DNA of 49,966 nucleotides from Streptomyces regalis. Its GTDB lineage: Bacteria > Actinomycetota > Actinomycetes > Streptomycetales > Streptomycetaceae. Made by a program: the position numbers and the translations under genes. The stretch lies in the NCBI RefSeq assembly GCF_001509475.1, contig NZ_LLZG01000374.1:1-49966 (forward strand), read 5' to 3'. Positions 1 to 10,021 of the stretch are shown in pieces (positions within the stretch are counted from its first letter, which is position 1; each line of letters starts with the position of its first letter). The notes under the pieces were generated by a model. The model saw nothing but the letters and a program-made list of their open reading frames with translations. It was not told the origin of the DNA and made no database searches.

Positions 1-102
1 TCACCGTGATCCGTTCTCCCGTGTCATCGGCGCCCGGTGTGGTCCGTACGGCGCCCGTCGCCGACGCCGGTCAGTCGTCGTAGGTCCCGTCGCGCGAGGC
101 TG

Positions 103-2436
103 TTACGGCATGACCCGGGCGAGATACGGCGCTGTAGCGCTGCTTCTCGCCCGTGCGACCTGAGCGGGCGGACCCGCCGCCACGATCCGTCCGCCCGCGT
201 CACCGCCGCTCGGTCCGAGATCGATCACCCAGTCGGCGCCCGCGACGACGGACATGTCGTGCTCGACCACGACGACGGTGTGCCCGGCGTCGACCAGCCC
301 GTGCAGCTGGCGCATGAGCACCTCGACGTCGGCCGGGTGGAGTCCGGTCGTCGGCTCGTCGAGGAGGTAGAGCGTGTGGCCGCGACGGGCGCGCTGGAGC
401 TCGCTCGCCAGCTTGATGCGCTGGGCCTCTCCGCCGGAGAGCTCGGTGGCGGGCTGGCCGAGCCGCAGGTAGCCCAGGCCGACGTCGAGCAGGGTGCCCA
501 GGCTGCGGGCAACGGTCGGCGTGTCCGCGAAGAAATCCGCGGCAGCCTCGACCGTGAGGTCCAGTACCTGCGCGATGTTCCGTCCCCGGTACGCCACTTG
601 GAGCGTCTCGGGGTTGTAGCGCGCCCCACCGCAGTCCGGGCACGGCGCGTACGTGCTCGGCAGGAACAGCAGCTCGACGCTGACGAACCCCTCGCCCTGG
701 CAGGTCTCGCAGCGCCCGCCCGCGACATTGAAGGAGAAGCGCCCGACGCCGTAACCACGGGCCCGCGCCTCGTCGGTTGCGGCGAACACCTTGCGTACGA
801 CGTCGAAGAGGCCGGTGTAGGTGGCGAGATTGGAGCGCGGGGTGCGGCCGATCGGCTTCTGGTCGACCGAGACCAGGCGGCCCACGCCCGCGAGGTCCTC
901 GGTGATCTCGCCGATGAGTGTCGATTTGCCCGACCCGGAGACCCCGGTGACGGCTGTGAACACGCCGAGCGGGAACTCGGCGGTGACCCCGCGCAGGCTG
1001 TGCCGGGTGACGGGGCCGACCGTCAACTGGCCGCGCGGCGCACGCACTTGGCGTACGGCGGCGGGGGAGTCGTCGAACAGGAAGCGTGCTGTCGCCGACT
1101 CCGCGACGGCCGCCAGCTCGGCCACCGGCCCGCTGTGCAGCACCTGCCCGCCGTGCTCGCCCGCATGCGGCCCCACGTCGACCAGCCAGTCGGCGCCACG
1201 CACGACGTCGAGGTGGTGCTCGACCACGAACACCGTGTTCCCGGCCGCCTTCAGTCGCGCCAGCACCGTCAACAGCGCCTCCGTGTCCGCCGGGTGCAGA
1301 CCCGCGGACGGCTCGTCGAGGACGTACACGACACCGAAGAGCCCGGACCGCAGCTGGGTCGCGAGCCGCAGGCGCTGCAGTTCGCCCGCCGAGAGGGTGG
1401 GGGTGGCACGGTCGAGGCTGAGATAGCCGAGGCCGAGCTCGACGACGGGCCCGATACGGGACTTGAGGTCCTCGGTGAGGACACGGGCCGTCTCCGAGGT
1501 GCCGCCGTCCAGCGTGTCCGCCAGCTCGGTGAGCGGCAGCGCGGCCAGCTCGGCGATCGTCCGGCCGGCGAACGTCACCGCCAGCGCCTCGGGCCGCAGT
1601 CTGCTGCCGCCGCACGCCGGACAGGGTGCGGAGGCGAGGAAGCGCTCCGCCTTGGCCCTGAGGGTCGGACTCTTGGAGTCGGAGAAGGTCTTCATGACGT
1701 ACCGATGGGCGCTCATGTACGTGCCCTGGTACGGCCGTTGGATGCGGTCGGCGTCGCGCACCGGGTGCACGGTGACGACCGGTTGCTCATCGGTGAACAG
1801 GATCCACTGCCGGTTCTCGGCGGGCAGCTCGCGCCAGGGCCGGTCGACGTCGTGGCCCAGCGCGTCGAGGATGTCGCGCAGGTTCTTGCCCTGCCAGGCC
1901 CCCGGCCACGCGGCGATCGCCCCCTCGCGGATCGACAGCGACGGGTCGGGGACCAGCAACTCCTCGGTCGTACGGTGCACTTGGCCGAGCCCGTGGCACT
2001 GAGGGCACGCCCCGGCCGCCGTGTTCGGCGAGAAGGCGTCGGAGTCGAGGCGCTCGGCGCCCGGCGGGTAGTCGCCCGCCCGGGAGAACAGCATCCGCAG
2101 GGAGTTGGAGAGGTTGGTGACCGTGCCGACGGAGGAGCGGGACGTCGGCGCCGAGCGTCGCTGCTGGAGGGACACGGCGGGCGGAAGTCCGGTGATCTCG
2201 CCGACCTTCGGCGCGCCGACCTGGTGGATCAGCCTGCGTGCGTACGGCGCGACCGACTCGAAGTAGCGGCGCTGGGCCTCCGCGTAGATCGTGCCGAAGG
2301 CGAGCGACGACTTCCCGGACCCGGACACACCCGTGAACACGGCCAGCACATCCCGCGGAATGTCGACGTCCACGCCCTTGAGGTTGTGCTCACGGGCGCC
2401 GCGGACACGGACGTACGGGTCGTGCGGGGAGTGCAT
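103..2436 (-). CDS. UvrA-like ABC excinuclease subunit (short paralogue)
   Basis: A 777-residue cytosolic protein with two ABC ATPase halves. Walker A motifs GVSGSGKSS (near the N-terminus) and GVSGSGKST (middle), [12 protein letters not shown] and [12 protein letters not shown] signature motifs, and CxxC zinc-finger pairs ([24 protein letters not shown]) are all visible. These are hallmarks of UvrA, the damage-recognition subunit of nucleotide excision repair. Canonical UvrA has about 940-960 residues, so this is a shorter paralogue of the UvrA2/DrrC kind, often linked to self-resistance against DNA-binding drugs rather than housekeeping repair. ATG at 2436 follows a GGAG. The gene diverges from the phytase gene. 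No uvrB or uvrC lies nearby, so a role in drug resistance is inferred, not shown. Confidence 0.92.
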   Translation of the reverse strand: MHSPHDPYVRVRGAREHNLKGVDVDIPRDVLAVFTGVSGSGKSSLAFGTIYAEAQRRYFESVAPYARRLIHQVGAPKVGEITGLPPAVSLQQRRSAPTSRSSVGTVTNLSNSLRMLFSRAGDYPPGAERLDSDAFSPNTAAGACPQCHGLGQVHRTTEELLVPDPSLSIREGAIAAWPGAWQGKNLRDILDALGHDVDRPWRELPAENRQWILFTDEQPVVTVHPVRDADRIQRPYQGTYMSAHRYVMKTFSDSKSPTLRAKAERFLASAPCPACGGSRLRPEALAVTFAGRTIAELAALPLTELADTLDGGTSETARVLTEDLKSRIGPVVELGLGYLSLDRATPTLSAGELQRLRLATQLRSGLFGVVYVLDEPSAGLHPADTEALLTVLARLKAAGNTVFVVEHHLDVVRGADWLVDVGPHAGEHGGQVLHSGPVAELAAVAESATARFLFDDSPAAVRQVRAPRGQLTVGPVTRHSLRGVTAEFPLGVFTAVTGVSGSGKSTLIGEITEDLAGVGRLVSVDQKPIGRTPRSNLATYTGLFDVVRKVFAATDEARARGYGVGRFSFNVAGGRCETCQGEGFVSVELLFLPSTYAPCPDCGGARYNPETLQVAYRGRNIAQVLDLTVEAAADFFADTPTVARSLGTLLDVGLGYLRLGQPATELSGGEAQRIKLASELQRARRGHTLYLLDEPTTGLHPADVEVLMRQLHGLVDAGHTVVVVEHDMSVVAGADWVIDLGPSGGDAGGRIVAAGPPAQVARARSSATAPYLARVMP

Positions 2437-2603
2437 GGGTACGAGCTCCGGGATGTGCGAGTCGAGGGCGTGGGCAAACCCCGCGATTCTATGCGAACCA
2501 GACGCGCACCCGTTCGAGCCACCTGATGTTCACGAGGCCGTCGGCTCACTCACACCAGCCGCCCATAACGTCTCGCCAGTCTTTCTTCCTACCGAGGAGT
2601 ATC

Positions 2604-3920
2604 GTGAGCGCTTCAGCTCTGAGCACTCTCACCGCCGCGCTGCTGATGGTCTCGGGCACAGCCGCCCCGCAGCCGGTCGCCGTCTCCGCACGCGTCGAGA
2701 CGCCCGCCGTGTACGACGACGAGGCGGGCGGCAACGCCGACGCCGACGACCCGGCCGTCTGGGTCGACCCCGACCACCCGGGCCGCAGCCTTGTGATCGG
2801 CACCCTCAAGGAGGCCGGCCTCGACGTGTACGGCCTCGACGGCAGGCGGCTCCAGCACATCGCGGCGCCCGCGGCCCCGAACGACGACGCCGCACCCGGC
2901 CGCTTCAACAACGTCGACGTCGTCTACGGCTTCGAACTGGGCGGCAAGAAGACCGACTTGGCCCTGGTCAGCGACCGCGGCCGGGACCGGGTCCGGGCCT
3001 ACGCGATCGACCCGGCGGCCGTGGCAGCCGGCAGGCCCCCGCTGAAGGACGTGACGGCGGCCGACGCCGCGCGGGTCTTCTCCGCGAGTGAGGCAGAGGT
3101 CGACGACCAGCGCACCGCCTACGGGCTCGCCGCCTTCAGCGACGACGACCACGCCTACGCCGTGGTGTCGCGCCGCTCGGAGACCCGGGTACGGCTGCTG
3201 CAGCTGGAGGACCGGAACGGGCGCGTCGGCTACAAGACCGAGGACACCCTCGACCTGCCGACCTCCTTCACCCTGCCGAACGGGACGAGCTGGACGCCGT
3301 GTGCCGACCCGGGCGACCGGCCGCAGGTCGAGGGCATGGTCGTCGACCAGGAGCAGCACGTCCTGTACGCGGCGCAGGAGGACGTCGGGCTGTGGCGGGT
3401 CGACCTCGACGACGAGGAGTTCGACCGGCCCCAACTGATCGACCGTGTGCGGGAGTACGGCACTCCGTGGACGTATGACGCCGAGGAAGAGGAGTGCGTC
3501 CTCGACACCGCCGACGACCCCGGCTTCGGCGGTGAGCACCTGAGCGCCGACGCCGAGGGCGCCGCGATCTACCACGCCGCCGACGGCAAGGGATATCTGC
3601 TCGCCTCCAGCCAGGGCGACAACACCTTCGCCGTGTACGAGCGCCAAGGCCGCAATGCCTACCTCGGCTCCTTCGCCGTCACCGACAGCGCCGCCGCCGA
3701 CGGGGTGCAGCACTCCGACGGCTCCACCGTGGTCAACGTCCCGCTGGGCCGGTCCTTCCCCAAGGGCCTGCTCGTCACCCACGACGGCGAGGCCACACCC
3801 GCGGACGGGGACCGGGAGGGAACCGACTTCAAGTTCACGGGCTGGGAGTCGGTGGCCGGTGCGTTCCCGAAGCCGCTGACGATCGACACCAAGTCGTTCG
3901 ACCCGCGCGACACGGACTGA
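2604..3920 (+). CDS. secreted beta-propeller phytase
   Basis: About 438 residues. GTG at 2604 was chosen because GAGGAG sits just upstream and the product then begins with a short hydrophobic signal peptide ending near ...[12 protein letters not shown]. The mature part carries beta-propeller phytase signatures: DDPAVWVDP, a GRFNNVDV stretch, [15 protein letters not shown] and acidic calcium/phosphate-binding patches. The family hydrolyses phytate (myo-inositol hexakisphosphate) stepwise outside the cell, using calcium. It sits divergently from the UvrA-like gene and convergently, with a 25-base gap, to the flavin oxidoreductase gene. I looked for a PHO box in the 167-base upstream gap and found only single GTTCAC-like words, no convincing 11-base direct repeat. 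Phosphate control is therefore not supported by the sequence. Confidence 0.88.
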   Translation: MSASALSTLTAALLMVSGTAAPQPVAVSARVETPAVYDDEAGGNADADDPAVWVDPDHPGRSLVIGTLKEAGLDVYGLDGRRLQHIAAPAAPNDDAAPGRFNNVDVVYGFELGGKKTDLALVSDRGRDRVRAYAIDPAAVAAGRPPLKDVTAADAARVFSASEAEVDDQRTAYGLAAFSDDDHAYAVVSRRSETRVRLLQLEDRNGRVGYKTEDTLDLPTSFTLPNGTSWTPCADPGDRPQVEGMVVDQEQHVLYAAQEDVGLWRVDLDDEEFDRPQLIDRVREYGTPWTYDAEEEECVLDTADDPGFGGEHLSADAEGAAIYHAADGKGYLLASSQGDNTFAVYERQGRNAYLGSFAVTDSAAADGVQHSDGSTVVNVPLGRSFPKGLLVTHDGEATPADGDREGTDFKFTGWESVAGAFPKPLTIDTKSFDPRDTD

Positions 3921-3945
3921 CCCACATGCCGGCCGCCCGCCCGGA

Positions 3946-4944
3946 TCACGCGTAGGCGATCCGGGCGAGCCTCCGGTAGGAGTCCAGCAGAGCCTGACGG
4001 TCGTACGTACTGGTCGTGACCAGCACCTCCTGCGCGCCCGTCTCCTTCAGCAGCGTCTCCAGCTCGTGCGCGACCTGCTCCTCCGTGCCCGCGATGTGCC
4101 CGGCGAGGCCGCCCTCGTAGAAGCCGCGCTCCTTGTCGGTCATCGTGAGCCCCTCGACGCGCTCGGCGGGCGGGAGCGGCGGGAAGGTGCCGTGCGTGCG
4201 GGAGTGGGCCATGGACCAGGCCTCCGGGACCAGCAGACGCCGGGCGTCCTGCGGTGTGGCCGCCACCGCGACCGAGCCGGAGATCACGACGTACGGCTCG
4301 CTCGCCCAGGGGGAGGGGCGGAAGCAGTCGCGGTAGTGGTCGATCCCGTGCTGCATCTTCGCCCGGTTCCGGAAGTCCCCGATGACCATCGGCAGGCCCG
4401 CGCGGGCGGCGATGTCCGCGCCCTCGCCCATGGCCAGCACGAACGGCGGCACGGTCAGGCCCTCGGCGGGCCGGGCGTGCACCCCCGTCGGCGAGGTGCC
4501 GCGGAACCAGCCGAGCAACTCCTGGATCTGCGCGGCGAAGTCCTCCGCGTCCCCCTTGTCCCGCCCGAGCGCCCTGCGCACCCCGTCGGTGAAGCCGACC
4601 GAGCGGCCGAGGCCCATGTCGATCCGCCCCGGAAAGAGGGACTCCAGCACCCCGAACTGCTCGGCCACGACCAGCGGTTGGTGGTTGGGCAGCATCACCC
4701 CGCCGGTCCCGACCCGGATCGTGCGGGTCGCGGAGGCGACGGCGGCGGCCAGCACAGTCGGCGCCGAGCCGGCGACGCCGGGTACGCCGTGGTGCTCCGA
4801 GACCCAGATGCGGTGGTAGCCCAGCTCTTCCAGCTCCCGCGCCAGCTCTACGGTGTCGCGCAGTGCCTCGGCGTTCGTATGGCCTTCCCGGGTGCGGGAG
4901 CGGTCGAGGACGGAGAAGCGGGTCGCCGCGATCACGGAACTCAT
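3946..4944 (-). CDS. luciferase-like (LLM class) flavin-dependent oxidoreductase
   Basis: 332 residues, typical for a single-subunit bacterial-luciferase-like monooxygenase of the MsnO8 type. Family motifs include the N-terminal strand, LEELGYHRIWVSEHHG, TRTIRVGTGGVMLPNH, VVAEQFGVLESLFPGRIDMGLGR and a C-terminal TGAQEVLVTT segment, which outline a TIM barrel that uses reduced FMN or F420. The substrate cannot be deduced. The start is ATG at 4944 with only a weak ribosome-binding site. It lies 34 bases downstream of the broken FAD oxidase on the same strand, so the two may once have formed a redox pair. Confidence 0.88.
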   Translation of the reverse strand: MSSVIAATRFSVLDRSRTREGHTNAEALRDTVELARELEELGYHRIWVSEHHGVPGVAGSAPTVLAAAVASATRTIRVGTGGVMLPNHQPLVVAEQFGVLESLFPGRIDMGLGRSVGFTDGVRRALGRDKGDAEDFAAQIQELLGWFRGTSPTGVHARPAEGLTVPPFVLAMGEGADIAARAGLPMVIGDFRNRAKMQHGIDHYRDCFRPSPWASEPYVVISGSVAVAATPQDARRLLVPEAWSMAHSRTHGTFPPLPPAERVEGLTMTDKERGFYEGGLAGHIAGTEEQVAHELETLLKETGAQEVLVTTSTYDRQALLDSYRRLARIAYA

Positions 4945-4978
4945 ATGGGGTTCAACAACGCCGCCGCCGTAGGATTCC

Positions 4979-6154
4979 TCAGGGCGCGATGTTGTGGTTC
5001 AGACGGAACAGGTTGCCCGGGTCGTAGCGCCGCTTCAGGGCGGTCGGACGAGCGTGGTTGCCGCGGTAGTCGGCCTGCACGCGGTGCTGGTCGTCGCCGT
5101 CCATGAAGTTCACGTAGGCGCCTGGCATGGAGTAAGCCTCCAGCGCCCGGTGGAAGGCGCGCACCCAGTCCTTCTGCGCCTCGCATTCCTGCCGGGTGGT
5201 CAGGGTCGGGCTGAGCGCGATCGAGTAGTCGGCGTCCCGGTAGGCGAAGGCGGTCTCCTCCGGTCCGAGGTGGTGGCAGGCCCCGTCGATGGGGAAGACG
5301 ACCGTCATGCTCCGGATCGAGGGCGTGGCGGCACCGTACTCGACGAAGGCGTCGACGACGCCGTCCGGCAGGCCTTGCGTGAAGGCGCCCTTCCAGTAGT
5401 GGTACAGCCCGGCGGGCACCAGGTCGTCGAACAGGGTGTTGATCACCGGACAGGGCATGCGCTCCAGGTGCCGGCCCAGCACCGGGCGCCCGTGCCGGCG
5501 TTCGGGCAGGAACGGCACCGGTGGCCCGAGTCCCACGACGAACGTGGCTCCGAGCCCCTCGTCCGCCTCGGCGACCAGCTCCCGGTACCGGCGGATCACG
5601 TCGCCGTCGAGCGGGAAGAACGTCGGACCGCCGAGGATGTCGGCGACAGGGTGCAGCCGGAACGCGAACGACGTCACGACCCCGAAGTTGCCCCCGCCCC
5701 CGCGCACCGCCCACATCAGGTCGCTGTTCTGCTCGTCGGTGCAGGTCACGAAGGAGCCGTCGGCAGTCACCAGGTCCACGGAGGTCAGGTTGTCGCAGGA
5801 CAGACCGCAGCGCCGGGCCAGATACCCCATGCCGCCGCCGGTCGTCAGGCCACCGACGCCGGTCGTGGAGACCATCCCGCCGGTCGTGGCCAGCCCGAAG
5901 GCATACGTGGCGTGGTTGACGTCCGCCCAGGTGCAGCCGCCCTCGACCCATGCCGTCCGCGTCTCGGGGTCGACGCGGATGCCGCGCATCAGGCCGAGAT
6001 CGAGGACGGCACCGCCGTCGCAGGTGCCGCAGCCGGGGACGCCGTGGCTGCCGCCGCGCACGGCGAGCGGCAGGCCCTGTTCGCGGGCGAAGTCCACCGT
6101 GGCGATGACGTCGCCCGCGTCGACGGCCCTGACGATGATCGCCGGCCGTCCGGC
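4979..6154 (-). pseudogene. FAD-linked (BBE-type) oxidoreductase, 5'-truncated
   Basis: The reading frame is open from an in-frame TGA at 6155-6157 to the stop at 4979. It gives a nearly complete FAD-binding PCMH and berberine-bridge (BBE) oxidase: AVRGGSHGVPGCGTCDGG, a GVGGLTTGGGMGYLARR block, WAVRGGGGNFGVVTSF, and the BBE C-terminus YDPGNLFRLNHNIAP. The frame can be read in from about PAIIVRAVDAGDVIATVDFA, but the usual first ~50 residues are missing and a stop precedes the rest. Initiation at the internal ATG at 6097 would lose the first FAD-binding strand. Upstream sequence belongs to another protein family in a different frame, so I read this as a deletion fusion plus frameshift. A real but short gene starting at 6097 is the alternative. 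Confidence 0.7.
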
Positions 6155-6157
6155 TCA

Positions 6158-6493
6158 CCCCGCAGATGCCGCCGTGCCCGGCGCAGCCAGCCTGCGGCCA
6201 CGGCCGTGCGCCCCGCGAGCTGATGGTTGTAGAACAGGAGCCAGGCCATGAGCCCCGCCTGCCGGGCCGCGCCCGCCGCGACATATCCGGAGTAGGCCCG
6301 CATCCGCTGGACGATCGACTCGTCGATCCGGCGTGTCCACCAGGCGGCGTCGGCGAACGCGGGGCAGTCGTCGGGGCTGGGGCGGACGGCGTCCAGGCGT
6401 CCAGCAGCCGGTACGCCTCGCCCCACGGGCAGCGGCGTCCCTGGCCCGCCGCAAGGTGTCCGCGGCCGCCCTGTCGATCGTCCGCTCGGTCAC
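6158..6493 (-). pseudogene. N-terminal fragment of a LuxR/cyclase-type TPR regulator, frameshifted
   Basis: A GTG at 6493 preceded by AAGGGAG opens a frame VTERTIDRAAADTL. Coherent homology then jumps frames near 6410 (GEAYRLLDA) and again near 6395 (LDAVRPSPDDCPAFADAAWW). The last frame continues through RAYSGYVAAGAARQAGLMAW and VAAGWLRRARRHLRGEPD. This pattern (AAWW...DE...RAY..Y...GD...A..A..L...A..GWL.RA..LL.G.PE) is the TPR-like block found in large actinobacterial LuxR-type and adenylate-cyclase-type proteins. Only about 100 residues remain before the sequence passes into the FAD oxidase. At least two frame changes make this a relic. Sequencing errors could account for the shifts, but not for the missing remainder of the regulator. 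Confidence 0.55.
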
Positions 6494-6567
6494 CCGCGGC
6501 TCCCTTCTCGCGCTCTGCGAGCAGGACCGGACCTTCACCAGGACAGGCGGGCCGGGCGCCGCGGGAC

Positions 6568-7749
6568 TCAGTGAACGGACACCTCCAGCGGCGCCGCGTG
6601 CTCGTGATCGCAGGCGTCGTCGATGCCGTACGTGTCCCACGCCGGGAACGGGTCGGCGGCCGGGAGGGCCTCGCCGTCCGCCATGAGGCACTCGGCCAGG
6701 GCGGCCCGGAGCGCCTCGCCGCGCAGATGCGTGCCGATGAAGACCAGCTCCTGGGCGTACGGCGCGTCGGTGTCGCGCGCGGCGCTGGGCTCGAAGCGGG
6801 CGACGGAACCGGCCTGCGACCACAGCCCCGTCACCTGCGGGCGGCTGGCGAGGGTGAAGAACCCCTTGGAGCGCAGCACCTTCCCGTACGCGCCGCTGTC
6901 GAGCTCCTCGGTGACGAAGGTGAACAACCGCTCGGGGTGGAAGGGGAGTTCGGAGCGGAACACCGTGGACGAGATCCCGTACTCCTCGGTCTCGGGGACG
7001 TGGTCGCCGTTGAGTTCCCGCACCCAGCCGGGCGCCTGCTGGGCGCGCTCCAGGTCGAACAGCCGCGTGCCGAGCACCTCCTGGAGACGTACTTGTCCCT
7101 GCACGGCGTCGACGATCCGTGCGGCGGGGTTGAGCCGGCCCAGCGCCGCACGCAGCCGGTCCGCCGTCACGGCGTCGACCAGGTCCCGCTTGTTGAGCAC
7201 GATGACGTCTGCGAACTCGACCTGGTCGACGAGGAGATCGCTGACGGTGCGCTCGTCGTCCTCGTACTGGTCGAGGCCGCGCTCGGCGAGCTCGTCGCCA
7301 CTGTCCAGCTCGGACAGGAAGTTGGCGGCGTCGACGACCGTGACCATGGTGTCCAGCAGGGCGAGGTCGCCGAGGGTGGCACCGTCGTCGCGGGCGAACG
7401 CGAAGGTGGCCGCGACCGGCATGGGTTCGGAGATGCCGGACGACTCGATGAGGAGATGGTCGAAGCGGCCCTCACGGGCGAGCCGGTCGACCTCCTCGAG
7501 GAGGTCGTCGCGCAGGGTGCAGCAGATGCAGCCGTTGGTCATCTCGACCAGGCGTTCCTCGGTCCGCGACAGCGCGGCCTCGCCGCCCCGCACCAGCGCG
7601 GCGTCGATGTTGATCTCGCTCATGTCGTTGACGATGACCGCCACACGCAGTCCCTGGCGGTTGGTCAGGACATGGTTGAGCAGGGTCGTCTTGCCCGCCC
7701 CGAGGAAACCGGACAGGACGGTGACGGGCAGTCGGCGGTCGTGCGGCAT
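6568..7749 (-). CDS. CobW/COG0523-family GTPase, putative zinc metallochaperone
   Basis: 393 residues. The N-terminal GTPase domain has the P-loop [14 protein letters not shown], the GCICC metal/GTP motif in [12 protein letters not shown], the ESSGISEP switch, and NKRD as the guanine-specificity motif. A C-terminal CobW_C domain follows, ending in a histidine/acid-rich tail (DACDHEHAA). COG0523 proteins use GTP hydrolysis to pass metals to client proteins. The subgroup beside zinc-independent ribosomal proteins is linked to zinc starvation. ATG at 7749 lies 6 bases after the L32 stop, so the two form an operon behind the Zur-like site at 7966-7986. Involvement in zinc supply is inferred from this context; a cobalamin role is less likely as no cob genes are present. 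Confidence 0.9.
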   Translation of the reverse strand: MPHDRRLPVTVLSGFLGAGKTTLLNHVLTNRQGLRVAVIVNDMSEINIDAALVRGGEAALSRTEERLVEMTNGCICCTLRDDLLEEVDRLAREGRFDHLLIESSGISEPMPVAATFAFARDDGATLGDLALLDTMVTVVDAANFLSELDSGDELAERGLDQYEDDERTVSDLLVDQVEFADVIVLNKRDLVDAVTADRLRAALGRLNPAARIVDAVQGQVRLQEVLGTRLFDLERAQQAPGWVRELNGDHVPETEEYGISSTVFRSELPFHPERLFTFVTEELDSGAYGKVLRSKGFFTLASRPQVTGLWSQAGSVARFEPSAARDTDAPYAQELVFIGTHLRGEALRAALAECLMADGEALPAADPFPAWDTYGIDDACDHEHAAPLEVSVH

Positions 7750-7755
7750 CCCCGG

Positions 7756-7926
7756 TCAGCCTTCGGGGCGCAGCAGCCCGCGCTCGTACGCCTTGACCAG
7801 GTGCTGCGGCACGAGGTGGCTGACCCCGTCGATGGTGACGGGCACGAGCTGCGGCGTGATCGCCTTCCACTGGGCGCGGCGGTGGCGGGTGTTGCTGCGG
7901 GACATCTTCCGCTTGGGGACAGCCAT
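7756..7926 (-). CDS. rpmF: 50S ribosomal protein L32, cysteine-free (zinc-independent) paralogue
   Basis: A 56-residue protein starting [20 protein letters not shown], the standard L32 N-terminus, and ending ERGLLRPEG. It contains no cysteine, whereas zinc-binding L32 has two CxxC pairs, so this is the C-minus form that replaces the zinc-binding copy when zinc is scarce. The ATG at 7926 is preceded by GAGG about 6 bases upstream. It is the first gene of a two-gene operon with the CobW GTPase and lies 40 bases downstream of a near-palindrome resembling a Zur box. Confidence 0.93.
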   Translation of the reverse strand: MAVPKRKMSRSNTRHRRAQWKAITPQLVPVTIDGVSHLVPQHLVKAYERGLLRPEG

Positions 7927-7965
7927 GACGGACCTCCTCGGTGGGTGAACACCGAGGACGCTACA

Positions 7966-7986
7966 TGAAAATGGATCCCATTAACA
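7966..7986 (-). promoter_or_regulatory. Zur-like operator upstream of rpmF-cobW
   Basis: A 21-base near-palindrome: TGAAAATGG, three-base centre ATC, CCATTAACA. The AATGG/CCATT core arms match perfectly and the outer arms are TGAAAATGG versus TGTTAATGG. AT-rich dyads with TGAAAAT half-sites are typical of actinobacterial Zur operators, and both genes behind it are classic Zur targets. It is the only AT-rich stretch in the neighbourhood. Assignment to Zur rests on similarity and gene content. Confidence 0.6.
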
Positions 7987-7997
7987 ATTGGCCCGAG

Positions 7998-8405
7998 TCA
8001 GCGACGGGACCGCACCCGTGCGTCCCGTGGCGGCCGGATGAACTGCAGCTCCAGCGTGACGGGCGGATCGGCCAGACCCGGTCCACCCGCGGCGGCCCAC
8101 CGCACGATCTCCTCCGTGCCGTCGTCGTCCATCGCGAAGCCCACCCAGGTGGCCCGCCCGCCGGCCCGGCGCCCCGCGGCCGACGGCTGGACGACGATCA
8201 CGTTGGCCTGGTCGCAGGGGCCCAGGCAGTCGGTCGTACGGACCTGGAACCCGTGCTCGGCCCCGGCGGCGCGCAGCCGTTCCACCTGCCCGGTGTGATC
8301 GGTGCCGGGGTGCTTGCGCGGATTGCCGCAGCAGCACCCCCGGCAGACGACGAGCGTGCAGGGGCGCTCGCGGGCGGCGCCGATCAGGAACGTATGAGTG
8401 GGCAT
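7998..8405 (-). CDS. (2Fe-2S) ferredoxin-like thioredoxin-fold protein
   Basis: 135 residues from ATG at 8405, 14 bases after the symporter stop on the same strand. Two cysteine clusters are visible: VVCRGCCCGNPRKHP near residue 20 and TTDCLGPCDQANVIVV near residue 60. These resemble the spaced cysteines of thioredoxin-like [2Fe-2S] ferredoxins. The middle holds a basic/glycine-rich loop and the end (LELQFIRPPRDARVRSRR) is basic. It probably carries an iron-sulfur cluster and transfers electrons, but its partner is unknown. It is the third gene of a DUF485-symporter-ferredoxin unit and ends just before the zinc cassette, whose Zur-like site lies between them. Confidence 0.75.
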   Translation of the reverse strand: MPTHTFLIGAARERPCTLVVCRGCCCGNPRKHPGTDHTGQVERLRAAGAEHGFQVRTTDCLGPCDQANVIVVQPSAAGRRAGGRATWVGFAMDDDGTEEIVRWAAAGGPGLADPPVTLELQFIRPPRDARVRSRR

Positions 8406-8419
8406 GACAGAAGCATCTC

Positions 8420-10021
8420 CTACTCCTTGGCGCCCACCAGCATCCGCACCTCGAACTCCTCGTAGGCGGCCGCCTCCTGCGGTTCCTGGCGGTTGCTCAG
8501 CACGGTGCCGAGCCAACCGAGGAAGAAGCCCGCCGGGATGGAGACGATGCCGGGGTTCTGCAGCGGGAACCAGGCGAAGTCCGACTCCGGGTAGAACGAG
8601 TCCGGCGTGGAGGAGACCACGGGGGAGAACAGGACCAGCAGGACCGAGCAGACCAGGCCGCCCCAGAGGCTGAGCAGGGCGCCCCGCCCCGTGAAGCGGC
8701 GCCAGAAGAGGGTGTACACGATCGTCGGCAGGATCGCGGATGCCGCGATGGCGAAGGCGAGAAAGGCGAGCGTCGCGGTGTTGGCGCCCCAGGAGACGAG
8801 GGCGAGCATCATTGCGAGGACACCGATGACGGCCGCGGACAGCCGGGCCACCATCAGCTCCTCGGTCTCGCTCGCGCGGCCCTTGCGGATCACCTCGCCG
8901 TACAGGTCGTGGGCGAGGGACGAGGCGGCGGCGAGGGTGAGGCCGGCCGCGACGGCGAGCAGCGTGACGAAGGCGAGGCAGGACAGCAGGGCCGTGAGGA
9001 TGCCGCCGCCGAGGGCGCCCGCGAGGAGCAGGACCGCGGAGTCGCCCTTGTGGTCCGTCTCCGCGATGGTCTCGCGACCGACGATGGCGGTGGCGCCGAG
9101 GCCGAGGATGCCCGCCGCCAGGCAGACCAGACCGACCAGGCCGACCGCCCACACGAGGGAGGAGCGCAGTACATCGATCTTGCGCGGGGCGAGCAGGCGC
9201 ATCAGTACGTGGGGGAGTGCGGCGAGGCCGAGGACGATGGCCAGTTCCAGGCTGAAGAAGTCGAGCTTGCTGGTGGTGCTGACGCCGTAGCGCAGTCCGG
9301 GTTCGAGGAACTGCGTGCCGGTGCCGCTGTGGTTCGCAGCCGCGGACAGCAGGGCGCCCGGGTTCCAGCTGTAGTGGTTGAGCACCATGACCGCGGTGAC
9401 CGTCACGCCCGCGACCAGCATCACGGCCTTGATGATCTGGATGACCGTGGCGCCGGGCGCGCCGCCGATGGCGGCGTACACGATGACGACGGTGCCGATC
9501 ACGATCACGCACAAGGTGCGCGTAGCGGCGCTGGGTTCGCCGGTGAACTGGGTCAACAGGGCGATGCTGCCGACGAGTTGGGCCACCAGATAGAGGGTCG
9601 TGATGGCCAGGGTGCACACGGCCAGGGCGAGCCGCACCGGGCGCTGCAGCCGGGTCAGGCGCAGGGCCAGTGTGTCGCCCAGGGTGAACTTGCCCGTCCG
9701 ACGCAGGGGTTCGGCGATCAGCAGCAGCACCATCATCCAGGCGACGACGGTGCCGCCGAGGTACAGCAGTCCGTCGTAGCCGTTGAGGGCGACCAGTCCC
9801 GTGCTGCCCAGCAGGGTCGCGGCCGACAGGTAGTCGCCGCACATCGCGAGGCCGTTGCGCAGCGGGGACATGGTGCGGTTGCCGAGGTAGAACTCGCTGA
9901 TCTCGTCGCGCTGAGGGGCCGTCAGCAGGGCCATGAACAGCGTGACCACGACCACCGACAGGAACAGCACGAACGTCAGGTTCAGGCTGAACCGGTCGGC
10001 GATGCCTGCGGACATGGTCAC
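8420..10021 (-). CDS. sodium:solute (cation/acetate-type) symporter
   Basis: A 533-residue integral membrane protein with about thirteen hydrophobic segments. It has SSS-family landmarks: EFYLGNRTMSPLRNGLAMCGDYLSAATLLG at the N-terminus (read in two blocks), a YDGLLYLGG helix, and AFVTLLAVAAGLTLAAASSL followed by AHDLYGEVIRKG. These match ActP/MctC-type monocarboxylate importers. The GTG at 10021 was chosen because its GTGA overlaps the stop of the DUF485 gene; ATG at 10015 is the alternative. DUF485 proteins regularly precede ActP homologues. Likely role: sodium- or proton-coupled uptake of acetate, propionate or pyruvate. The exact substrate is unresolved. Confidence 0.9.
   Translation of the reverse strand: MTMSAGIADRFSLNLTFVLFLSVVVVTLFMALLTAPQRDEISEFYLGNRTMSPLRNGLAMCGDYLSAATLLGSTGLVALNGYDGLLYLGGTVVAWMMVLLLIAEPLRRTGKFTLGDTLALRLTRLQRPVRLALAVCTLAITTLYLVAQLVGSIALLTQFTGEPSAATRTLCVIVIGTVVIVYAAIGGAPGATVIQIIKAVMLVAGVTVTAVMVLNHYSWNPGALLSAAANHSGTGTQFLEPGLRYGVSTTSKLDFFSLELAIVLGLAALPHVLMRLLAPRKIDVLRSSLVWAVGLVGLVCLAAGILGLGATAIVGRETIAETDHKGDSAVLLLAGALGGGILTALLSCLAFVTLLAVAAGLTLAAASSLAHDLYGEVIRKGRASETEELMVARLSAAVIGVLAMMLALVSWGANTATLAFLAFAIAASAILPTIVYTLFWRRFTGRGALLSLWGGLVCSVLLVLFSPVVSSTPDSFYPESDFAWFPLQNPGIVSIPAGFFLGWLGTVLSNRQEPQEAAAYEEFEVRMLVGAKE

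Noticed and set aside
37..2526. Long open frames opposite the UvrA-like gene, the egt operon and the PKS genes
   Set aside because: They are arginine/alanine/proline-rich antisense shadows caused by high third-position G+C and have no family motifs.
2437..2603. PHO box for PhoP control of the phytase
   Set aside because: Single GTTCGAG and GTTCACG words are 16 bases apart, not in the required 11-base direct-repeat register.
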